Shown here: positions 24,338 through 32,860 of the stretch, one piece after another
Layout of the letters: each line of letters starts with the position of its first letter
How positions within the stretch are numbered: the first letter of the stretch is position 1
Source of the DNA: Isoptericola cucumis
GTDB lineage: Bacteria > Actinomycetota > Actinomycetes > Actinomycetales > Cellulomonadaceae
Reading direction: 5' to 3'
Length of the DNA: 64,000 bases
Assembly (NCBI RefSeq): GCF_014635665.1
Contig: NZ_BMDG01000004.1
Location: forward strand, 62,001-126,000
The notes under the pieces: generated by a model
Database searches by the model: none
The model's input: the letters and a program-made list of their open reading frames with translations, nothing else
What the model was told of the DNA's origin: nothing
Translations under genes and position numbers: made by a program

Positions 24338-24857
24338 CCCCCACCAGCACCGGGTCGACCACCAGCCAGGGCGCACGAGAGCCGGCCAGGACCTGGCCGT
24401 GGTGCAGGTCGCCGTCCACGGCGGACGGCGAGGCGGGGGCGGCGGCGCGGTCGGCCGCGAGCGAGCGCGACGTCGAGCCGGGCCCGGGGCACGGGCTTCC
24501 CGAGCGTGTCCCAGTCCCGCTCCGCCGAGCTCTCCAGGCCGGCCGCGACGCCGGCCGTGGACGGCGCGTCGTCCGGCGCGGGCACGACGAGCGTGCGGGT
24601 GAGGTCCGCGAGCACCTCGATCGCCTTGTCGAACGGTTCGTGCGTCAGCGTGCGGTCGCCGTCCAGCCGTTCCAGGAGCATCGCCGGACCGGGACCACCA
24701 GCGCGTTGGACCCGTGCCAGGGCCGGCCGTCCAGGTCCAGCCCCCAGGCCGCACAGCGATCGGCCACGCGGGCCGGCAGCTCGTCCAGCCAGGACCGGCC
24801 GGCGTCGTCGTGCCACCACCGCGGCATCGCACGGGACGACGGCGGTGTGGTGATCAC
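24338..24857 (-). pseudogene. Decayed aminoglycoside phosphotransferase (APH(6)-type kinase) remnant
   Basis: Pieces of one kinase appear in three minus-strand frames. Residues RWWHDDAGRSWLDELPARVADRCAAW and GSNALVVPV (24857 to about 24675) are the usual N-terminus. AMLLERLDGDRTLTHEPFDKAIEVL through WDTLGKPVPRARLDVAL (about 24685-24470) is the middle, and MDGDLHHGQVLAGSRAPWLVVDPVLVG (24419-24338) holds the catalytic HGD-type loop (here Asp-Gly-Asp) and the metal-site Asp. About 40 codons after NALVVPV and everything after the VVDP motif are missing, and at least two frameshifts separate the pieces. Family enzymes are about 290 residues. No intact frame remains, so it is non-functional. Confidence 0.75.
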
Positions 24858-24917
24858 CTCGCCAACCTCGACGCCAGGGCGGCCTCAGGGCTCCTCGTGC
24901 AACGTTCTGGGAAATGA

Positions 24918-24937
24918 CATACCGGCCGGTCGGTTTT
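24918..24937. promoter_or_regulatory. Catabolic-regulon operator A, upstream of the Liv-type importer operon
   Basis: CATACCGGCCGGTCGGTTTT matches operator B (33977-33996) at 15 or more of 20 positions; the left arm and central CGGTCGGT are kept and the right arm is weakened. It is 40 bp before the livG-like start, next to a TATCGT box (24943-24948) that could be the -10. Confidence 0.7.
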
Positions 24938-24976
24938 TCGGCTATCGTGGGGCGTACCCGACACGAAGAGGTGCCG

Positions 24977-25774
24977 ATGTCCCGCTCGACGACCCCCCCG
25001 ACCGCAGGCTCGAGACCGAGCGCGGGGTCACGCCCCAGCCCGGGTGCGACCGGCCGGCCGCCGCGGCTGGAGGTGGACGCGCTCACCGTCGAGTTCGGCG
25101 GCCTGACCGCGCTCGACGACGTCGGCCTCACGGTCGGCGACGGCGAGGTCGTCGCCCTCATCGGGCCGAACGGCGCGGGCAAGACGACCGTCTTCAACGT
25201 CGTGTGCGGGCTCGTGCGGCCTCGCTCGGGCAGCGTGCGGATCGACGGCCGGCCGGCCCCGGCGACGTCGCGGCTCGCGGACCGGGGCGTGTCGCGCACC
25301 CTCCAGGGGCTCGGCCTGTTCGGCGGCATGACGGCGGCGGAGAACGTCCTGGTCCCGCTGACGGGCCGCCCCCGGCGCTCCGCGGACGGCGAGCGCGCCG
25401 TCGTGGCCGTGCTGCAGCGGCTCGACCTGCTCGACCTGGCGGACACCGCGGTCGATGCGCTGCCCTACCCCGAGCGCAAGCGGGTCGCGCTCGCCCGCGC
25501 GCTCGTGACCGACCCCCGCCTGCTCCTGCTCGACGAGCCGGCAGGTGGCCTCGGGGCCGACGACATCGCCGCCCTCGCCGACGTCGTGCGCGGCATCGCC
25601 GCCGCGGGCACGTCCGTGCTCCTGGTGGAGCACCACGTCGACTTCGTCATGGCGGTCGCCGACCGGGTGGTCGTGCTGGACTTCGGGCGCGTCGTCGCCT
25701 GCGGCACCCCGGACGAGGTGCGGTCCGACGCCGCCGTCGAGGCCGCGTACCTCGGGCTGGAGGCCGCCCGATGA
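24977..25774 (+). CDS. HAAT-family ABC importer ATPase, LivG-like
   Basis: 265 residues with an extra about 28-residue Ser/Pro-rich N-terminus. Walker A GPNGAGKTTVFN, Walker B LLLLDEPAGGLG and H-loop LLVEHHVDFVMAVADRVVVLDFG are canonical for LivG. The signature region reads LPYPERKRVALARAL, where HAAT ATPases usually have LPYG-x-Q/R; the key Gly is replaced by Pro. It energises import of a branched-chain amino acid or another small carboxylate. First gene of a five-gene operon; overlaps the next by ATGA. ATG 24977 follows AAGAGG. Confidence 0.9.
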   Translation: MSRSTTPPTAGSRPSAGSRPSPGATGRPPRLEVDALTVEFGGLTALDDVGLTVGDGEVVALIGPNGAGKTTVFNVVCGLVRPRSGSVRIDGRPAPATSRLADRGVSRTLQGLGLFGGMTAAENVLVPLTGRPRRSADGERAVVAVLQRLDLLDLADTAVDALPYPERKRVALARALVTDPRLLLLDEPAGGLGADDIAALADVVRGIAAAGTSVLLVEHHVDFVMAVADRVVVLDFGRVVACGTPDEVRSDAAVEAAYLGLEAAR

Positions 25775-26574
25775 GCGCCCCCGCCGCCCGGTCCGCGAGC
25801 ACGGCTCGGGGCGGGGACACGGGCGGTGGTGCGGTCAGGGGCGGGGGTGCGGGTACGGCCGCCGCGCTCGCCGTCGAGGGCCTCGTCGTCGGGTACGCGG
25901 GCGCGCCGGTCGTCGACGGCCTGACGCTGGAGGTCGCGCCGGGCTCCGTCGTCGCCCTGCTCGGCGCGAACGGCGCGGGCAAGACGACGGTGCTGCGCAC
26001 CCTGTCCGGCCTGCTGACCCCGCGGGGAGGGCGGGTGCTGCTCGACGGCGACGACCTCGCCGCCGTGCGCGTCGAGGACCGCGTGCGCCGCGGCCTCGTG
26101 CAGGTGCCCGAGGGGCGCAGCGTCGTCACCGAGCTGACCGTGGAGGAGAACCTGCAGCTCGGGGCGCTGTGGCGCAGCGCCGGACGGGCCGCACGACGCA
26201 CCGCCGTCGACGAGATGTACGACCTGTTCGAGCCGCTCGCGCGCCGGCGCGCCAGCGCCGGGCACCAGCTCTCCGGCGGCGAGCGCCAGATGCTCGCGCT
26301 GGCCCGGGCGCTCATCTCCCGTCCCCGGGTGCTGCTGCTCGACGAGCCGTCGCTCGGCCTCGCGCCCCGGGTCGTCGCGCAGCTCTTCGCCGTGCTGCGG
26401 GAGCGGGCCGACGCGACCGGGCTCACCGTGCTGCTCGCCGAGCAGAACGTCACCAGCGCGCTGTCGATCGCCGACCGCGGCGTGGTGCTCGCCCTCGGGG
26501 AGGTCGTCGCCGACGCCGGCGCGGCGGACCTCGCCGCGGACCCCGCCCTCCGCCACGCCTACCTCGGCTTCTGA
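25771..26574 (+). CDS. HAAT-family ABC importer ATPase, LivF-like
   Basis: 267 residues. After a Gly-rich about 30-residue N-terminus come Walker A LLGANGAGKTT, the LivF element LVQVPEGRSVVTELTVEENLQLGA, signature LSGGERQMLALARAL, Walker B VLLLDEPSLGLAP and LLAEQNVTSALSIADRGVVLALG. All nucleotide-binding residues are intact. Pairs with the LivG-like subunit on the cytoplasmic face of the two permeases. Confidence 0.92.
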   Translation: MSAPAARSASTARGGDTGGGAVRGGGAGTAAALAVEGLVVGYAGAPVVDGLTLEVAPGSVVALLGANGAGKTTVLRTLSGLLTPRGGRVLLDGDDLAAVRVEDRVRRGLVQVPEGRSVVTELTVEENLQLGALWRSAGRAARRTAVDEMYDLFEPLARRRASAGHQLSGGERQMLALARALISRPRVLLLDEPSLGLAPRVVAQLFAVLRERADATGLTVLLAEQNVTSALSIADRGVVLALGEVVADAGAADLAADPALRHAYLGF

Positions 26575-26583
26575 GAGGAACTC

Positions 26584-27462
26584 ATGGACCGGCTCGTCCT
26601 GCTCGTCTCGACCGGCGTCGCCCGCGGCCTCGTGATCGCGCTCTTCGCCCTGTCGCTCGTCATCATCTGGCGTGCCGCGCGCATCGTGAACTTCGGACAG
26701 GCCGCGATGGCCGTGGTGGCCGTCTACGTCGCCTTCGCGGTGCACGCGGCCACCGGCTCGTACGTGCTGGCGGTGCTCGGTGCGCTCGTGACCGGGGCCC
26801 TGCTGGGGCTCGCCGTCGAGCGCGGCCTGATGCGCCGCGTCCCCGGCGCCACCCCGATGCCAGGGATGATCGTGGCGATCGGGCTGGTCATGGTGCTGCA
26901 GTCGCTGCTGGGCGTCCTGTTCGGCCCCCGGCACCGACCCATGAGCCCGGTCTTCTCGCAGAGCCCGCTGTACGTCGGGGACGTCCCGGTCCTGTCGCGC
27001 TACGACCTGTTCGTGCTCGTCGTGGCGCTCGTGGTCGTCGTCGGGCTCGGCCTGCTGTTCAACCGCTCGACCCTCGGCCTGCAGCTGCGGGCGGCGGCCG
27101 TCGCGCCCGAGGTCTCGCGGCTGCTGGGGGTGCGCGTGCCCCGCATGGTCACGATCGGCTGGATGCTGTCGTCCGCGGTGGCGGCGCTCGCGGTGCTCCT
27201 GCTGGTGCCCACCGAGCTCGGGCTCAACGCGCACTCCGCGGACGTGCTCTTCGTGCACGCGTTCACGGTGGCCGTGCTCGGCGGGCTCGACTCGCCCGCG
27301 GGCGCCCTGGTCGGCGGGCTCGTCGTCGGCGTCCTCATCAGCCTCGTGACGGGGTACGCGTCGGCGGGCCTGGCGCCGCTGGCCGTGCTCGGGTTGCTGA
27401 CCACCGTGCTGCTCGTCCGCCCGGGCGGCATCTTCGCGACGAAGGAGGCCCGGACGGCATGA
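26584..27462 (+). CDS. HAAT-family ABC importer permease, LivH-like
   Basis: 292 residues, about eight membrane helices. LVIIWRAARIVNFGQAAMAVVAVYVAF is the LivH-type N-terminal motif (normally NFAQG) and VAVLGGLDSPAGALVGGLVVGVL is the conserved coupling region. Membrane-embedded half of the channel with LivM. RBS GAGAGGA precedes ATG; the stop overlaps the livM start by ATGA. Confidence 0.92.
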   Translation: MDRLVLLVSTGVARGLVIALFALSLVIIWRAARIVNFGQAAMAVVAVYVAFAVHAATGSYVLAVLGALVTGALLGLAVERGLMRRVPGATPMPGMIVAIGLVMVLQSLLGVLFGPRHRPMSPVFSQSPLYVGDVPVLSRYDLFVLVVALVVVVGLGLLFNRSTLGLQLRAAAVAPEVSRLLGVRVPRMVTIGWMLSSAVAALAVLLLVPTELGLNAHSADVLFVHAFTVAVLGGLDSPAGALVGGLVVGVLISLVTGYASAGLAPLAVLGLLTTVLLVRPGGIFATKEARTA

Positions 27463-28589
27463 CTCGGACCACCGCGCGGAACGGCGCACGGAGCAGCACC
27501 CGGACCATCGTCCTGCGCGCCATCATGCTCACGGTGCTCGCGCTCGCGGCGACGTTCGCCCTGGACCCGTTCCGCAACTACCAGCTCGCCGTCGTCGCGG
27601 CGACGTTCTGCGCGACGGCGGGCCTGACGCTCCTCGTCGGGCTCACGGGCCAGCTCTCGCTCGGCCACGGCGTGCTCATGGCGGCGGGCGGCTACGGGTA
27701 CGCCCTCGTCGCGGGCCCCGCCGCGGACGCGGGGCTCGGCGGCGTCGGTCGGTTCGCCCTCGGCATCGCCGGGGCGCTGGTCCTGTCGGCGGTCGTCGGC
27801 GGGCTGCTCGGCCTGGCGGGGGCGCGACTGCGCGGCCCCTACCTGGCCGGGCTGACGCTCGCGCTCGTCATCGCGCTGCCCGCCGTGGCGACCCAGGTCC
27901 CCGGGCTCGGCAAGGACCAGGGCCTAGGCGTCCCGTTCGAGGCGGTGCCGGCGCCGCTGGCGGGCGTGATGGTCGTCGAGCAGTGGCACGCGTGGATCGC
28001 GATCGTCGTGGCCGCCGTCGCCGTCACCCCGCTGGTCGTGCTGCGTTCGGGGCCCGCGGGCCTGCGCATGCGCGCGACCCACGGGGACGAGGTCGCGGCC
28101 CGGCTCGCCGGGATCTCGCCGGCGCGCGTCAAGGTGACGGCGTTCGTCGCCAGCTCCGTCTCGGCGGGGCTCGGCGGGGCGGTGCTGGCGGTCGTGGCGC
28201 AGAACGTCGGCCCGGGACGCTACTCGCTCGCGTTCTCGCTGCTGCTCCTGGTCGCCGTCGTGGTCGGCGGCCTCGGGAGTGTCGGGGGAGCGGCGGTCGG
28301 CGCCGCGCTCGTCGTCCTGCTGCCGTGGCTCGTCGACACCGTCGTGTCGGGCGCCGGCATGCCCGCCGACCTCGAGCAGCGGCTGTCCGGCAACCTCGCC
28401 GTCGCCGTCTTCGGCGCGCTGCTCGTCGCCGTGACCGTGGCCTGGCCGGGCGGCCTCGCCGGCGCCACCGCCGGGCCGCGCGCCCGCCTGGCCCGCCGAC
28501 GGCGCCCGGCCCCCGCCCCTGTCCTCGACCCGGATACCGACCCGGCCCAAGAGCCCACGTCCGACCCGCAACCGCTCACAGAGAGGTGA
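27459..28589 (+). CDS. HAAT-family ABC importer permease, LivM-like
   Basis: 376 residues. The first about 20 residues are basic and hydrophilic; then about ten membrane helices with the LivM motif TGQLSLGHGVLMAAGGYGYA and the region VGGLGSVGGAAVGAALVVLLPWLVD. The last about 40 residues are Pro/Asp-rich and probably cytoplasmic. Partner of the LivH-like subunit. Confidence 0.92.
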   Translation: MTRTTARNGARSSTRTIVLRAIMLTVLALAATFALDPFRNYQLAVVAATFCATAGLTLLVGLTGQLSLGHGVLMAAGGYGYALVAGPAADAGLGGVGRFALGIAGALVLSAVVGGLLGLAGARLRGPYLAGLTLALVIALPAVATQVPGLGKDQGLGVPFEAVPAPLAGVMVVEQWHAWIAIVVAAVAVTPLVVLRSGPAGLRMRATHGDEVAARLAGISPARVKVTAFVASSVSAGLGGAVLAVVAQNVGPGRYSLAFSLLLLVAVVVGGLGSVGGAAVGAALVVLLPWLVDTVVSGAGMPADLEQRLSGNLAVAVFGALLVAVTVAWPGGLAGATAGPRARLARRRRPAPAPVLDPDTDPAQEPTSDPQPLTER

Positions 28590-28594
28590 CTCCG

Positions 28595-29908
28595 ATGCGG
28601 AATCACGCCACCACCCCCACGCCCCGACGCGCCCCCGGGCGCGCGCCCCGACCACCCGCCGTGCGGGCGGCGGCCGCGGCCTCCGCCGGCGTCGTCGGGC
28701 TGGCCCTGACCGCGTGCAGCAGCCCCGCGGCCGCCACCCCCGGCATCGACGACGAGACCGTGACGGTCGGGACGCACCAGCCCCTGACCGGCCCGGCGGC
28801 CGCCGGGTTCGCGTCGATCTCGGCCGCGACGTCGGCGTACTTCGAGCACGTCAACGCGAACGGCGGGATCAACGGCCGCACCATCGAGTACGTCGTCAAG
28901 GACGACGGCTACAACCCCGCCACCACGCAGACCGTGGTGCGCGAGCTCGTGCAGGAGGACGAGGTCTTCGCGATGCTCAACGGGCTGGGCACGCCCACCC
29001 ACTCGTCGGTGCTCGACTACCTCGACCAGAACGGGGTGCCCGACCTGTTCGTCGCCTCCGGCAGCACCACCTGGAACCAGCCCGAGGAGTACCCGAACAC
29101 CTTCGGCTTCAACGTGGACTACGTGGTCGAGGGCGCCGCCCTGGGGCAGTACGCGGCCGACCAGGACCCGGGTGCGGTCGTCTGCGTGCTCGGCCAGGAC
29201 GACGACTTCGGCGAGACGTTCCTCCAGGGCGTCGAGCTCGCGCTCGGGGCGGACGGCGTGGCGACGTACCAGACGTACTCGACGTCGAACGAGGACGTCA
29301 CCGCGCAGATCGGCGCCATGCGCAAGGCCGGCTGCGAGATCAACCTGCTGGCCACGATCAACGGCTTCACGGCGATGTCCCTCGGCACGGCCGCGAAGAT
29401 GGGCTGGTTCCCGCAGTGGTACGCCTCGTCGTCCGGCGGCGACTACCCGACCTTGGTCGAGTTCCTGGGCGAGGACGTCGGCCCGAAGCTCCTGGACGGC
29501 TTCGTGAGCGCGAACTACCTGCCCAACAGCCCCGGCAGCGACTGGTACGAGCTGTTCCAGCAGATCAACGACGAGCACAACGCCGGCGCGCCGTTCGACG
29601 GCAACACGGTCTACGGCATGAGCGTCGGCTACCTGTTCGCCGAGGCGCTGGCGAAGGCGGGCGAGGACCCGACGCGCGAGTCGCTGGTCGAGGCCGTCGA
29701 GTCGGGTGAGCTCGCGGGCAACGGGATCCTGCCGCTGTCGTTCGGCCCGGACGACCACGCCGCGTACGACGGCGTCGGCATCGCCGTCGTGTCCGGCGGT
29801 GTGCAGGACTTCGTGGACGCGACCTACCGGGTGGACGGCGACACCGTCGAGGCGGTGGAGCCCGAGCCCGTGCCGCTGGAGGACGACGGCGTCCCCACCT
29901 CGGACTGA
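28595..29908 (+). CDS. HAAT-family substrate-binding lipoprotein, LivK-like
   Basis: 437 residues. A long basic N-region and hydrophobic stretch end in lipobox LTAC (Cys about 46), so it is a membrane-anchored lipoprotein. The body is a type I periplasmic-binding fold: VTVGTHQPLTGPAAAGFASISAATSAYFEHVNANGGINGRTIEYVVKDDGYNPATT is the Peripla_BP_6 opening. Ligand class in this family covers branched-chain amino acids, amides, short acids and aromatic acids. Its place beside acyl-CoA catabolic genes suggests a carboxylate (inference). ATG 28595 follows GAGAGG. A very strong terminator follows. Confidence 0.93.
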   Translation: MRNHATTPTPRRAPGRAPRPPAVRAAAAASAGVVGLALTACSSPAAATPGIDDETVTVGTHQPLTGPAAAGFASISAATSAYFEHVNANGGINGRTIEYVVKDDGYNPATTQTVVRELVQEDEVFAMLNGLGTPTHSSVLDYLDQNGVPDLFVASGSTTWNQPEEYPNTFGFNVDYVVEGAALGQYAADQDPGAVVCVLGQDDDFGETFLQGVELALGADGVATYQTYSTSNEDVTAQIGAMRKAGCEINLLATINGFTAMSLGTAAKMGWFPQWYASSSGGDYPTLVEFLGEDVGPKLLDGFVSANYLPNSPGSDWYELFQQINDEHNAGAPFDGNTVYGMSVGYLFAEALAKAGEDPTRESLVEAVESGELAGNGILPLSFGPDDHAAYDGVGIAVVSGGVQDFVDATYRVDGDTVEAVEPEPVPLEDDGVPTSD

Positions 29909-29920
29909 CCGTCAGAGCGT

Positions 29921-29977
29921 GGTGGGGACGACGTCGACGGGAGGCCGGACCGGACTCCCGCCGACGTCGTCCCCACC
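29921..29977. terminator. Very strong bidirectional terminator
   Basis: GGTGGGGACGACGTCG (29921-29936) pairs perfectly over 16 bp with CGACGTCGTCCCCACC (29962-29977); an inner GGGAG/CTCCC extends the stem. It separates the convergent importer operon and acyl-CoA ligase gene. Confidence 0.9.
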
Positions 29978-29992
29978 GGGCTGCAGGACGGT

Positions 29993-31582
29993 TCAGAGGA
30001 CGGGGGCGAACTGGTCCTGCAGCGCGCGCTTGAGGATCTTGCCGCTCGGCCCGACCGGCAGCTGGTCGACCACGTGCACGACGCGCGGGTACTTGAAGGC
30101 GGCGACCCGCTCGCGCACGTGCTCGCGCAGCGCCTCGGCGTCGACGGTGTGGCCGTCCTTCGCCACGACGGCCGCGTGGATCTCCTGGCCGTGCACGGCG
30201 TCGTCGAGCCCGAACACGGCCGCCATCGCGACGTCGGGATGGTCGACCAGCACCGACTCGACCTCCGTCGGATACACGTTGTAGCCGTTGCGGATGATCA
30301 TGTCCTTCTTGCGGTCGACGATCGTGATGATGCCGTCGGCGTCGACGGTGCCCAGGTCGCCGGTGCGGAACCAGCCGTCGGCGACGACCGCCGCCGACGC
30401 GTCCGGACGGCCGAGGTAGCCCTTCATGAGGTTGTGCCCCCGCACCACGAGCTCCCCGAGCACGCCCGGCTCGGTCAGCAGGTCGACCCGGTCCTCGACG
30501 AGCGGGTCGGCCGCGGCGACGTCCACGCCCCACATCGAGCGGCCGACCGTGCCCGGCCGGATCGGCTCGTAGATCGTGTTGAAGGACACCGACGGCGACG
30601 TCTCGGTGAGGCCGTAGCCCTCGTGCACCTCGGCGCCGTACGCCCGGGCGAAGCCCTCGAGCACCGCCGTCGGCAGGGCGGCCCCGCCGGAGACGGCGTA
30701 CCGGAGCGGCGGGCGGTCGGCGTTGCGGCCGGCCGCCTCGATCATGCCGACGAACATCGTCGGCACCGCCGTGAACACCGTGGCGCCGTGCGCCACCAGC
30801 AGCTCCAGCGCGGCGTCGGGGTCGAACTGGGGCAGCAGGACGATCGAGGCGCCCACGCGGAACGCCATGTTCATCACCGCCATCTGGCCGAACGCGTGGA
30901 ACAGCGGCAGGCCGCCGAAGACGACGTCGTCGGCCCGCAGGTCGAAGGAGTCGATGAGCGAGCAGTGCACCTGCTCGACCGCCGCCAGGTGCGACCCCAC
31001 GGCCCCCTTCGGGGTGCCGGTCGTGCCGCTGGTGTACAGGATCGTGGCGGCGTCGGTCGGGTGCACGGGCGTGTGCCGGGCCACGGGCACGGCGGCGGCC
31101 GCCTCGTCCTCCAGGCGCGGCAGGTCGGGGCCGCCGGCGCTCGCGGGCGGGGCCAGCACCGTGACCAGCGGGACGCCCGCGGCCCGGGCCGCGGGCAGGG
31201 CCTCGCCGAGCAGCGGGGCGGCGGCCACGACCAGGTCGGCGCCGCTGTCGCGCAGCACGAACTCGATCTCGCGCGCCTTGAACAGCAGGTGCACGGGCAC
31301 GGCGACCGCGCCCAGCACCTGGGCCGCGTAGAACGCCCGGGGGAAGTCGGGGACGTTGGGCACGACGATCGCCACCCGGTCGCCGCGGCCGATGCCCCTG
31401 GCCGCGAGCGCGCCCGCGTAGGCGAGGGTCTGGGACCACAGCTCGCCGTACCGGGTGGTCGTGCCCATGAAGTGCAGGGCGGCGCGCCCGGGGGAGCGGG
31501 TCGCCGTCTCGGCCAGGATGCTGGCCAGGGACAGGGTGCCGAAGCCGGGGCCGTCGACCGCCTCGTCGGGGGTGTGCGTCAT
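29993..31582 (-). CDS. Acyl-CoA ligase (FadD-like, ANL superfamily)
   Basis: 529 residues. AMP-forming motifs are in order: P-loop ILYTSGTTGTPKGAV (about 172-186), YAVSGGAALP, GYGLTETSPSVSF (A5), WFRTGDLGTVDADGIITIVDRKKDMIIRNGYNVYP (A7-A8) and the adenylation Lys in PSGKILKR near the C-terminus. It activates a carboxylic acid to its CoA thioester with ATP. It is the last gene of the kinase-dehydrogenase-ligase operon driven from operator B, corresponding in role to LvaE of the levulinate pathway. ATG 31582 has a GAGAGGA site; 59 bp separate it from the upstream dehydrogenase. Confidence 0.92.
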   Translation of the reverse strand: MTHTPDEAVDGPGFGTLSLASILAETATRSPGRAALHFMGTTTRYGELWSQTLAYAGALAARGIGRGDRVAIVVPNVPDFPRAFYAAQVLGAVAVPVHLLFKAREIEFVLRDSGADLVVAAAPLLGEALPAARAAGVPLVTVLAPPASAGGPDLPRLEDEAAAAVPVARHTPVHPTDAATILYTSGTTGTPKGAVGSHLAAVEQVHCSLIDSFDLRADDVVFGGLPLFHAFGQMAVMNMAFRVGASIVLLPQFDPDAALELLVAHGATVFTAVPTMFVGMIEAAGRNADRPPLRYAVSGGAALPTAVLEGFARAYGAEVHEGYGLTETSPSVSFNTIYEPIRPGTVGRSMWGVDVAAADPLVEDRVDLLTEPGVLGELVVRGHNLMKGYLGRPDASAAVVADGWFRTGDLGTVDADGIITIVDRKKDMIIRNGYNVYPTEVESVLVDHPDVAMAAVFGLDDAVHGQEIHAAVVAKDGHTVDAEALREHVRERVAAFKYPRVVHVVDQLPVGPSGKILKRALQDQFAPVL

Positions 31583-31641
31583 GTCCGGTCCTCTCGTCGT
31601 CGTTGATCGTGGACTGGTGGGTCGTGAGCGGGTGCGGTGCG

Positions 31642-32859
31642 CTACGGGCGGAGCTCCGCCCTGCCGAGCGCGCTCAGGTGCACCTCGTCGGGCCCGTCGG
31701 CCAGGCGCAGCGCCCGCGCCCCGGCGAACATCTCGGCCAGGGGCTGGTCGCCGGACAGCCCGGCGGCGCCGAAGAGCTGCATGACGTGGTCGAGGATCGC
31801 CTGCACGGCCCGCGGCACGGCGATCTTGATCGCCTGGATCTCCGTCATCGCCTGCTTGTTGCCGACGGTGTCCATGAGCCAGGCGGTCTTGAGCACCAGC
31901 AGCCGCAACGCCTCGACCTCGATGCGCGCGTTCGCGACCCACTCGCGGACCACGCCCTGGTCGGCCAGCGGGCGGCCGAACGCCATGCGCTCGCGGGCGC
32001 GGTCGGCGGCGAGGGCCAGGGCGCGCTCCGCCGTGCCGAGCGCCCGCATGCAGTGGTGGATCCGGCCGGGCCCCAGCCGGGCCTGGGCGGCGGCGAAGCC
32101 CTCGCCCTCGCCGCCCAGCAGGTGCGAGGCCGGGACGCGGACGTCGTCGAAGACGATCTCGGCGTGCCCGCCGTGGTCGCGGTCGTCGTAGCCGAGCACG
32201 GTCAGGGGCCGCACGATCGTCACGCCCGGCGTGTCGCGGGGCACGAGCACCATCGACTGCTGGCGGTGCCGCGGGGCGTCGGGGTCGGTCTTGCCCATGA
32301 CGATCAGCAGCGCGGCGTCCGGGTTCATCGCGCCGGTGGACCACCACTTGCGCCCGGTGACGACGAGCTCGTCGCCGTCGCGGCGGATCCGCGTGCCGAT
32401 CTGCGTGGCGTCGGACGACGCGACGTCGGGCTCCGTCATGCAGAAGGCCGAGCGGATGCGGGCGTCCAGCAGGGGCTCGAGCCAGCGCTCGCGCTGCTCG
32501 GGGGTGCCGAAGTGGGCCAGGAGCTCCATGTTCCCGGTGTCCGGGGCGGCGCAGTTGAGCGCGACGGGCGCCAGGCGCGGGCTCCACCCGGTGAGCTCCG
32601 CGAGCGGGGCGTACTGGAGGTTGGTGAGGCCGGCGCCGTACGGCCCGGTCGCCCCGCCGGCGGGCAGGAAGAGGTTCCACAGCCCGTGGGCGCGGGCGGC
32701 GTCCTGCAGCTCGCGCACCACGGGGCGCAGCGACCACTCGCCCGGGGTGGCGTCGAGCTGGGCGTCGAGCACGGGCTCCGCGGGCAGCACCCGGTCGTGC
32801 AGGAACGCGCGCACCTGCGCGGTGAGCTCGGCGGTGCGGTCGTCGGGGGCGAAGTCCAC
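31642..32859 (-). CDS. ACAD10/11-type acyl-CoA dehydrogenase family protein (LvaC-like)
   Basis: 405 residues, acyl-CoA dehydrogenase fold with FAD/substrate motifs AFCMTEPDVASSDATQI and VTGRKWWSTGAMNPDAALLIVMGKTDPDA. LGPGRIHHCMRALG and LRLADGPDEVH are hallmarks of the ACAD10/ACAD11 subgroup; at the position of the canonical catalytic Glu (YEGT in MCAD) this protein has ADGP with Asp. Members paired with the kinase eliminate phosphate from a 4-phosphoacyl-CoA rather than desaturate an acyl-CoA (known for LvaC and ACAD10/11). The GTG start is 1 nt past the kinase stop, so the two are co-translated. Confidence 0.9.
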   Translation of the reverse strand: MDFAPDDRTAELTAQVRAFLHDRVLPAEPVLDAQLDATPGEWSLRPVVRELQDAARAHGLWNLFLPAGGATGPYGAGLTNLQYAPLAELTGWSPRLAPVALNCAAPDTGNMELLAHFGTPEQRERWLEPLLDARIRSAFCMTEPDVASSDATQIGTRIRRDGDELVVTGRKWWSTGAMNPDAALLIVMGKTDPDAPRHRQQSMVLVPRDTPGVTIVRPLTVLGYDDRDHGGHAEIVFDDVRVPASHLLGGEGEGFAAAQARLGPGRIHHCMRALGTAERALALAADRARERMAFGRPLADQGVVREWVANARIEVEALRLLVLKTAWLMDTVGNKQAMTEIQAIKIAVPRAVQAILDHVMQLFGAAGLSGDQPLAEMFAGARALRLADGPDEVHLSALGRAELRP

Positions 32860-32860
32860 G

